Assembly (NCBI RefSeq): GCF_018998565.1
Contig: NZ_JAHNZO010000034.1
Span: 20,688 to 84,687 of the forward strand
DNA: 64,000 nt
DNA from: Paenibacillus oleatilyticus
GTDB lineage: Bacteria > Bacillota > Bacilli > Paenibacillales > NBRC-103111
Direction of reading: 5' to 3'
The notes beneath the pieces were generated by a model. It worked only from the letters and a program-made list of their open reading frames with translations. It did no database searches and was not told the DNA's origin. Position numbers and translations under genes: made by a program. Every line of letters starts with the position of its first letter. The first letter of the stretch is position 1. Positions 15,572-23,800 of this stretch are shown piece after piece.

Positions 15572-18500
15572 ATGACGTTGAATCGTGTGGATATCGCGGT
15601 TGTAGGAGTGTCTTGCCGGTTTCCCGATGCCGATGGATATCGTCCGTTTTGGGCAAATCTTGTGTCCGGGGTGAATTCGATCCGCGAAATTCCCCCGGAC
15701 CGATGGAATGTAGATGATTACTATTCCCCGGATGTCAATGAAGCCGGTAAAAGCAACAGCAAGTGGTGCGGTTCGCTTGATAACGTGTATGACTTTGATC
15801 ATCGTTTTTTTTATCTATCGCCCCGCGAAGCCGGCAGTATGGACCCGCAGCACAGATTGCTGCTGGAGGAGACGTGGCGCTGCATCGAGGATTCGGGCAT
15901 CCCGCTTCGGTTGCTTCAGGAACGGGTGACTTCCGTGTACGCGGGAATCATGTCGCCCGATTATCTTCAGGAGCTGAGCGGTTGCGGCGCGTCCGCAGCA
16001 GACAGCTATGCCTGCCTGGGCACCTATGAGAGTCTGCTCGCCAATCGTATCTCGTATGCATTCCATTTGCGGGGAACGAGCATGCCCGTCAACGCGGCCT
16101 GCGCCTCATCGCTGGTCGCCGTTCATGAAGCCCGGCGCGCTTTGATGCAGGGAGAATGCGATTACGCTTTCGCTTCAGCGGTGAATTTGAATCTCCATCC
16201 TTTGAAATATATTTCTTTCTCCAAGTCGAGGATGCTGAGTCCGGACGGGCAGTGCAAGACGTTCGACAAAGATGCCAACGGTTACGTTCCGGGAGACGGG
16301 GTAGGCGTGCTGCTGCTGCAGCGGCTCGATCAAGCCGTGGAGGAAGGCAACCGCATCTATGGTATCGTCAAAGGTTCCGCCGTCAATCACGTCGGCAAAA
16401 GCCCGTCTATAACGGCGCCGAAAGTCCAAGCGCAGCGCGATGTCATTCTAAGCGCATACAAGTCGGCAGGCATTCGTCCCGAGACGGTGACGTATGTCGA
16501 AGCGCACGGGACGGGAACTTCGCTCGGCGATCCTATCGAAGTGGAAGCTTTAACCCAGGCATTTCGCGAGGATACGGAAGACTGCGGATTTTGCAAAATC
16601 GGCTCGGTCAAAACGAATATCGGCCACTTGGAAAGTGCGGCGGGGATGGCAGGAATCATTAAAGTTCTCATGATGATGAAACATCGGACCATCCCTGCAT
16701 CCCTTAACGTGAAGGTGCCGAATCCGATCATCGATTTCGCGGCAACTCCTTTTGAGATCGCAACCGAGTCAAGCGAATGGCAGAGCAGGGAAGAGGGGCA
16801 GCCGCTGAGAGCGGGGGTCAGTTCATTCGGTTTCGGCGGAGTCAATGCGCATGTCCTGCTCGAACAATACAAGGAAGCGCCGAATGCAGCCAAAAAAAGG
16901 AAGAGCAAGAGCGGCAAAGCCGCTGCTTCGGCTGGCGGCAGGCTGTTCGTTTTATCGGCCAAAAGCGAGGAAAGTCTGAAGCGGATCATCGCCGATTGGA
17001 AGCAGTGGACGGCAAGCGCGGAGTTCATGAATGAGGTGGAGATGGACGATGTATGCATGTCGCTGCTTATGGGACGCGAGTCGTTCCTATACCGGTTTGG
17101 CGGGGTGGTTGAGAGCAAGCAGGATCTATGCGCGATGCTGGAAAAAAGCGCCGGCATCGCGCGCGCAGCGGAACAGCTCTGGTGTTTGCACGTTGACGAT
17201 CCGAAGTGGCAGGGCTATAAGGATATCGGTTGGAACGGGGCGGAAAGTGCTCTGCTGAAGAGGAAAGAGGAACGATTCATCGCCGTCCTTAGGAAGCTGG
17301 GGGTAGAGAGCGGCATCGCGCGCGGGTTTTATGACGATACGTGGAGCGGCGAACATCGGGAACTCTATTTGTTTGCAGCCGGTTATATTCATGCGTCGGC
17401 TCTGATGGAACTTGGATGGTCTCCGGCCTGCGTGGCAGGAGCGAAGTCGGGAGCATGGGTCAGCCTGGCGGTCAGCGGCATGCTCTCCCTCGACGACATC
17501 GTTGCCGTCCTTACCGGTCATAAGAAGCTCGACGACATCCAACCGGGAAGGCCGTCCATGCCGCTGTATATATCCGGCGGACAGATGCTGATGCCTTATG
17601 CTTTTGATGAAGCGTATGTAGAGAAAATCGTCTGCGCGCTGAGGCATATAGCCGATAACCGGTACGACGGCGTGCATGCGCAATTGATGGACAAAGCAAA
17701 ACAGCTGTATGCGAATCAATACACGTTTAAAACTTTGATGGATGAGTGGCACACGGCGATTCAATCCGTCACAGGGGCGAATAGCCAAAGATGGCTGGAT
17801 GAAGGGGCTGCCGGAGTTACCGCAGCGGCTGAGCTTTCCAACCTGGCAGAAAGGAAGCGGCTGTTGATGCTGATGATTGCAAGTTCCATCCAAAAATTGA
17901 ACCGGAAATGGGACTTGCAGGAGCAGCAGCAATTTGATCATCCGCCGTTTTATGAACTGCTCGATTTGCTGGCGGACGATATGATCACGAAACATACGGC
18001 GGTGCGGCTCGCTGCGGACGGCTATCACGATTTTCAGGAAGCGGCGGACTTCATGAACCGCAACTGGAGCAAAATGAAATCGAGCCGCCCCTATTCGGTT
18101 ATTAAAGAACATAGCAGGCTTTTCGGCGTTGTCCATCATACTGGACAATGGCTGGAATCCTTTATCCACGCGGATGACGATACGGATCAAATCTTGTCGG
18201 CTGCAGCGGCGCAGATGGAAGCAGGGGCGCCAATGACCTGTCTGAAGCTGGACCGGCCTTTCATGGAGAACGCGCTCAAGCTTTGGCTCTGCGATTCGAA
18301 TATACGCTTGACCAAGCTGAATAGTGAAAAAAAGTATACCAAAATCAGCTTGCCGCTTTATGCTTTTCAGCGGAAAACGTTTCGTTTGCCCAAGCATCCG
18401 TCCGTTCAGGGGGCAGGGGCGGAGGGCCCCGTCATGCTTCATCCTCTGCTGCACCGAAATTGCTCCGACGCGCATAAACTGCAGTTCAGCTCGGTCTTCA

Positions 18501-20743
18501 GCGGGCGGGAGTTTTTTATTGCCGATCATCAAGTGAAAGGCAGTAGGGTGCTTCCCGGCGCCGCTTATTTGGAAATGGCCGGAGCGGCGGTGCGGCAAGC
18601 CGGAGGCCTGCTTGCACAAAGTCAAGAAGGATTTACGCTAAGAAATGTCGTTTGGATGAACCCGATTCGCGTAGACCAGGCGGTCACGGTTCATACCGCT
18701 CTATACCCGGACAATAACGGCGACATCCGGTATGAAATTTATTACGAGGAGCCGGTGGACAATCGGACTATCGTATGCGGATGCGGCAGGGCGTCCATAC
18801 AGACAGCCCTCGCCGGGGCCAATCTGAATATTCGTGCTGTGCAGACACAAGGCGGCGGCCGATTGTTGAGCGCTGCAGCTTGCTATGAACGATTGCGAAA
18901 GCTGGGCCTTGAGTATGGGCCGAGTCATCAAGGTATACAAGAAATGTACTTGGGGCGGGAGCAAGCTCTTGCCAAGCTGGCGCTGCCGTCCTGTATTTGG
19001 GAAACAGAAGGACAATATCGGCTACATCCAAGTTTGCTGGATGCAGCGCTCCAAGCGGCCATCCTCTTTGCGGGTGGAGATCGGCAACCGGGCGCGGCAG
19101 CGAAGCCGCCGCTTCCATTTGCGCTGGATACGTTAGAGCTGATACGTCCGTGCACGCCGCGGATGTGGGCGTATATTCGGTACAGCAGCGGCAGCTCCAG
19201 AGGCGACAAGGTGGAGTATCTCGATATTGACATGTGCGACGAATCCGGCGCATGCTGCGTGCGGATCAACAGATACACCTCCAGAAACCTCGAAGGAGAA
19301 TTGCCGCAGCGGCAACTTGCCGGCGATTCGTCGTCGGAGCTGCCTGAAGACGTGGTGCTCTTGACACCGGTATGGGACACCTATCGGCTTAAAGCCGATG
19401 TCGCACCGGTCCTCTTAAAGGATCGCATGATCGTCATTGGCGGGAATACGCACGATTGGAAGTCGATTCAAAAGCGTTATCCGGGTGCGTTGGTCATTGC
19501 CGCAGCGGCGGATTACACGGTTGACGAATTGGCTCATAAGCTGGAAGCTTGCGGACCCGTCGATCATCTCCTCTGGATTGCACCTGCTTCCCCTGGGGAC
19601 ACGGCAGCGCAACTCTCGGGCGAAGCGATGATCTTAGGGCAGCAGCGGGGAGTCATTCAACTGTTTCGACTGGTGAAGAGCTTGCTCCAGATCGGTTACG
19701 GGAGCAAGCCGCTACAGTGGACTGTGCTCACGTTCCAGACACAGCCCGTTCATAAAGCCGATCGCGTCGATCCTGTTCATGCCGGCGTTCACGGGCTGGT
19801 CGGGTCGCTCGCCAAGGAATATCCCGGCTGGCGCATTCGGCTTGCCGATCTGGAGGCCGCTGCCGAACGTCCGTGGGAGGATTTGTTCGCGCTTCCGGCG
19901 GACCCGGCGGGTGGCGCATTCGTTTATCGCGGCAAGCAATGGCATAAGCGGGTGCTGGTGCCGGTCGCATGTCCGGCGCCAAGCGGTTCGGCCTACCGGC
20001 GCGGAGGCGCATACGTTGTCATCGGAGGCGCGGGCGGACTGGGGACTGCATGGAGTGAATACATGATCCGCACGTATCAGGCCCGTATCTTTTGGATCGG
20101 CCGAAGGGAGAAGGATGCGGACATCGAAGCAAGCTTGCAAAGGCTTGCGCGGTATGGCTCCCCGCCACAGTATATATGTGCGGATGCGGGGAACCCGGAA
20201 GAGCTGCACCGCGCGCATCAAATCATTAATGAGCACTGTACGCGAATCCATGGTGTCATCCATGCCGCGATCGCTCTGCTGGACAGCAGCATAATGAAAA
20301 TGGACGAAAGCCGATTCCGGGCCGGATTGGTTGCCAAAGCGGATGTTTGCGTCAGCATCGATCTCGTATTTCGTCACGACGACCTTGATTTCGTATTGTT
20401 CTTCTCCTCCATGAATGCCTTCGCTACGCCCCCCGGCCAAAGCAACTATGCAGCCGGATGCGCGTTCAAGGACGCCTTTGCGCATTGGCTTGCACATGAA
20501 CGCGCCTATGCGGTGAAAGTGATGAACTGGGGATACTGGGGAAGCGTCGGAGCCGTGGCTTCCGGTGATTACCGGAAGCGGATGGCGAAGATGGGAATCG
20601 GGTCCGTAGAGCAGCCGGAAGCGATGTTGGCGTTGGAAATGCTTCTTAAAGGGCCTTTGCATCAATTAGGTCTTATCAAGACGGAAGGCGGACGCGACCC
20701 ATACCATATCCATCGGAGGGAATTGGTTACCGTACATCCATGA
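15572..20743 (+). CDS. Trans-AT PKS protein A: KS1-AT0-DH-KR
   Basis: First PKS protein, 1,723 residues, and probably the chain-initiating one since no ACP precedes its KS. KS1 (about 5-433) has Cys177 in AACASSL, a divergent form of the usual DTACSSSL, with both catalytic His in EAHGTGT and NIGHLE. Between KS and DH lie about 475 residues instead of the usual 170-200. This includes an AT-like fold (LMELGW, SGMLSLDDIV) in which the catalytic Ser position is Lys625 (GAKSGAW), so it is a dead AT. DH (955-1240) has H986xxxGxxxxP and D1157xxxQ. KR (catalytic part 1475-1700) has GGAGGLG, Tyr1626 and Cys1630 where Asn is usual. The protein ends after KR; the methyltransferase and ACP completing module 1 are on protein B. 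Confidence 0.92.
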   Translation: MTLNRVDIAVVGVSCRFPDADGYRPFWANLVSGVNSIREIPPDRWNVDDYYSPDVNEAGKSNSKWCGSLDNVYDFDHRFFYLSPREAGSMDPQHRLLLEETWRCIEDSGIPLRLLQERVTSVYAGIMSPDYLQELSGCGASAADSYACLGTYESLLANRISYAFHLRGTSMPVNAACASSLVAVHEARRALMQGECDYAFASAVNLNLHPLKYISFSKSRMLSPDGQCKTFDKDANGYVPGDGVGVLLLQRLDQAVEEGNRIYGIVKGSAVNHVGKSPSITAPKVQAQRDVILSAYKSAGIRPETVTYVEAHGTGTSLGDPIEVEALTQAFREDTEDCGFCKIGSVKTNIGHLESAAGMAGIIKVLMMMKHRTIPASLNVKVPNPIIDFAATPFEIATESSEWQSREEGQPLRAGVSSFGFGGVNAHVLLEQYKEAPNAAKKRKSKSGKAAASAGGRLFVLSAKSEESLKRIIADWKQWTASAEFMNEVEMDDVCMSLLMGRESFLYRFGGVVESKQDLCAMLEKSAGIARAAEQLWCLHVDDPKWQGYKDIGWNGAESALLKRKEERFIAVLRKLGVESGIARGFYDDTWSGEHRELYLFAAGYIHASALMELGWSPACVAGAKSGAWVSLAVSGMLSLDDIVAVLTGHKKLDDIQPGRPSMPLYISGGQMLMPYAFDEAYVEKIVCALRHIADNRYDGVHAQLMDKAKQLYANQYTFKTLMDEWHTAIQSVTGANSQRWLDEGAAGVTAAAELSNLAERKRLLMLMIASSIQKLNRKWDLQEQQQFDHPPFYELLDLLADDMITKHTAVRLAADGYHDFQEAADFMNRNWSKMKSSRPYSVIKEHSRLFGVVHHTGQWLESFIHADDDTDQILSAAAAQMEAGAPMTCLKLDRPFMENALKLWLCDSNIRLTKLNSEKKYTKISLPLYAFQRKTFRLPKHPSVQGAGAEGPVMLHPLLHRNCSDAHKLQFSSVFSGREFFIADHQVKGSRVLPGAAYLEMAGAAVRQAGGLLAQSQEGFTLRNVVWMNPIRVDQAVTVHTALYPDNNGDIRYEIYYEEPVDNRTIVCGCGRASIQTALAGANLNIRAVQTQGGGRLLSAAACYERLRKLGLEYGPSHQGIQEMYLGREQALAKLALPSCIWETEGQYRLHPSLLDAALQAAILFAGGDRQPGAAAKPPLPFALDTLELIRPCTPRMWAYIRYSSGSSRGDKVEYLDIDMCDESGACCVRINRYTSRNLEGELPQRQLAGDSSSELPEDVVLLTPVWDTYRLKADVAPVLLKDRMIVIGGNTHDWKSIQKRYPGALVIAAAADYTVDELAHKLEACGPVDHLLWIAPASPGDTAAQLSGEAMILGQQRGVIQLFRLVKSLLQIGYGSKPLQWTVLTFQTQPVHKADRVDPVHAGVHGLVGSLAKEYPGWRIRLADLEAAAERPWEDLFALPADPAGGAFVYRGKQWHKRVLVPVACPAPSGSAYRRGGAYVVIGGAGGLGTAWSEYMIRTYQARIFWIGRREKDADIEASLQRLARYGSPPQYICADAGNPEELHRAHQIINEHCTRIHGVIHAAIALLDSSIMKMDESRFRAGLVAKADVCVSIDLVFRHDDLDFVLFFSSMNAFATPPGQSNYAAGCAFKDAFAHWLAHERAYAVKVMNWGYWGSVGAVASGDYRKRMAKMGIGSVEQPEAMLALEMLLKGPLHQLGLIKTEGGRDPYHIHRRELVTVHP

Positions 20744-20803
20744 CACATGGCGCGAGGAATGGCGAATTGACGAGTGATGAGCAGATGGGGGGAGGATGAG
20801 AAC

Positions 20804-23800
20804 ATGCGAAATGATGAGCGGTTGGCACAACAACGTCGTGAGATGGTGGAACTCGATCAATTTCTCATCCGTTTGCTTCGTGTACAGCTGCATTCCAGTG
20901 GGTGTAAGCCCGATGCAGCAGATTATCGCGTTAAGGAAAATGTTTCAGAGGTACACGAACTGTACCGCCGGTGGCTGGAGCATACCGCTTTCGTGCTGAA
21001 GGGACAGCCTCCCATCGGCACCGAGAACAGCGGGGAGCTGTGGAAGGAATGGGATACCCGCATGCAGCAATGGCTTGCGGATGAGAACATGCGGGCGAAG
21101 GCGCAACTGGCCGATACGATGATGAAAGCTTTGCCGGACATTTTGACAGGCCGCCGGTCAGCTACGGATATCATGTTCCCGAATGCATCGATGCGAATGG
21201 TGGAAGGCGTTTACAAACAAAATCTCATCGCAGACCACTTCAATGAAGTCGTCGCGGAGCAAGCCGTGAAGCATGTACAGCAAGTTATCGACAGCGGCCG
21301 GAGGCAAGGCTTGCGCATTTTGGAGATCGGAGCGGGCACCGGGGGAACCAGCGAGATGCTTTTATCGCGGTTCGGCCCGTACGGCGCGAATATTCAGGAA
21401 TATGGCTACACGGACATTTCAAAGTCCTTTCTAAGCTATGCAAAAACAAAATATAAAGAAAAGTATCCGTATCTTGCCTATCACATTTTAAACATTGAAG
21501 AACCAATCGCGGATCAGAATTTGGATGTAGGCCAATACGATCTGGTTGTGGCAACGAACGTGCTGCATGCGACCCGCAACATAAGACAGACGCTTCGCAA
21601 TGCGAAAGCGCTCCTGAAACGCAAGGGCGTTTTACTAATTAACGAAATAACCGAAAATTCCTTGTTCAACCATGTGACCTTCGGTTTGCTGAAAGGCTGG
21701 TGGCTGTACGAGGACGAGGAGGTGCGCCTGCCCGGCTGTCCGGTATTAAGCCCGGAGATGTGGAACGTGGTGCTGGAGCAGGAAGGATTTGAAGCGGTCG
21801 CTTATCCGGCGGCGGATGCCGATTATTTGGGGCAGCAGGTCATTGCCGCCGTCAGTGACGGAATTGTGCGGCAAATGCGAAACGCTTCGCCGGTAGGTGC
21901 CGCTCAGGAACCGGATCTTGCGGCTATTGCGGCATCGAGCGACCAAGCGACTAACCAAGCCGCTGCCGGCGAAGAAGGCGACAGCGCGAATCGTCTGTCG
22001 CACAAGCAGTTAAGGCAAAAAGGCAGGGCGTATTTCAAAAAGCTGATCGGGGAAATTTTGGAGGTCGAGGCGGGAAGCATTGATGCCGGTGAAGCCTTGG
22101 AGATGTACGGCATGGACTCGATTTTAATTATTCAGCTAACCGACCGTTTGAACAAAGTGATGGATGAGCATGTAAGCAGTACGCTTTTCTTTGAATATTC
22201 GACGATTGACGCTTTGGTGGATTATTTTATACAAAATCGGTGGCCTGCGCTGGCCGCAATGGTCGGAGCTGAGGAAGCAGGAGCTGCCTCACTGCAGGAT
22301 GGCAGTCACCGCCAGGAGGCCGGAGATATCGAACAGCGCCCCGATGCCTCGATGATGTCGCGGCCTGTCGCTGTAACGGCCCGGCCGGCGGCATCCAGTT
22401 CTGTAAGCAAAGATATAGCGGTCATCGGTCTTGCGGGGCGATATGCCCAAGCCGATCATATGGGTGAATTTTGGGAAAATTTGAAACAAGGCAAACATTG
22501 CATCACGGAAATTCCCGAAGCCCGCTGGAACTGGAGGGAGCACTATCATCCCGAAAAAGGCCGGGAAGGCTCTACCTACAGCAAGTGGGGCGGATTCATC
22601 AGGGGGATCGATACCTTCGATCCTTTGTTTTTTTACATTTCCCCTAAAGAAGCCGAGCAGATGGACCCGCAGGAGCGGCAGTTTTTACAAATCGTCTATT
22701 CGAGCATAGAAGATGCGGGCTATAGCCCGGAAGCTTTGAGCCGTTCGCGCAAAGTGGGCGTGTTCGTCGGCATCATGAACGGCAATTATCCGACAGGGGC
22801 TTCTTACTGGTCTGTGGCGAACAGAGTATCCTACTGTTTAAATTTTACCGGCCCGAGCCTTGCGGTCGACACGGCATGCTCCTCATCGCTTACGGCAATC
22901 CATCTGGCGCTGGAGAGCCTGTACAGCGGCACCAGCGACTGCGCTATCGCCGGGGGAGTGAATTTCATCGTGGACCCGGTGCATTATGTGCGATTGTCGG
23001 AAAAGACGATGCTGTCGGGAGGCGATCAGAACCGGGCGTTCGGCGATCGGGCGGACGGCTTTGTCGATGGCGAGGGAGTAGGGGCCGTCGTATTGAAGCC
23101 GCTGCCGCTCGCGGAAGCGGACGGCGATCACATTTACGGCGTCATTAAAGGCAGCGCGATTAACGCCGGAGGCAAGGTGAAGGGCTACACGGTTCCGAAT
23201 CCGGGCATGCAGTCGCAAGTCGTGATGGAAGCTATTCGGCGGGCAGGGGTCGACGCGCGGGCAATCAGCTATGTGGAGGCGCACGGAACGGGAACGGCAT
23301 TAGGCGACCCTATCGAAATTGAAGGACTGCGGAGAGCTTTTGAACACAATACGCAGGACAAACAGTTTTGTGCGATCGGTTCGATCAAATCCAACATCGG
23401 CCACTGCGAAAGCGCGGCAGGGATAGCGGGTCTGAGCAAAATATTGCTGCAGATGAAACACGGCCAACTGGCGCCTTCCCTGCACGCTGAAGCGCTTAAC
23501 CCGAATATCCGGTTCGGCGAGACGCCGTTTTACGTGCAGCAAGAGCTGACAGAGTGGAAACGGCCTGTCATCGAATGCGACGGAGTCTTCCGGGAGGTGC
23601 CGAGAATGGCCGGTATTTCTTCATTCGGGGCCGGAGGAGCCAATGCGCATGTGATCGTGGAAGAGTACATCCCGGATCGGGCAATGCTTCCTGCAAAGGC
23701 GGTATCGCCGGGAAAACCCCATATGATCGTGCTGTCGGCTCAAAATACGGACCGTCTTCGAGCGAGGGCTTCCCAACTGCTTCATGCTGTCGAAGCGGAA

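Noticed and set aside
15587..16870. KS1 as a decarboxylating KSQ loading domain
   Set aside because: The active-site Cys177 codon (TGC, 16100-16102) is intact, not Gln.
17126..18625. 499-codon open frame on the minus strand inside PKS protein A
   Set aside because: A shadow of the GC-rich PKS reading frame; no ribosome binding site and no family pattern. Similar long minus-strand frames occur along all PKS genes.
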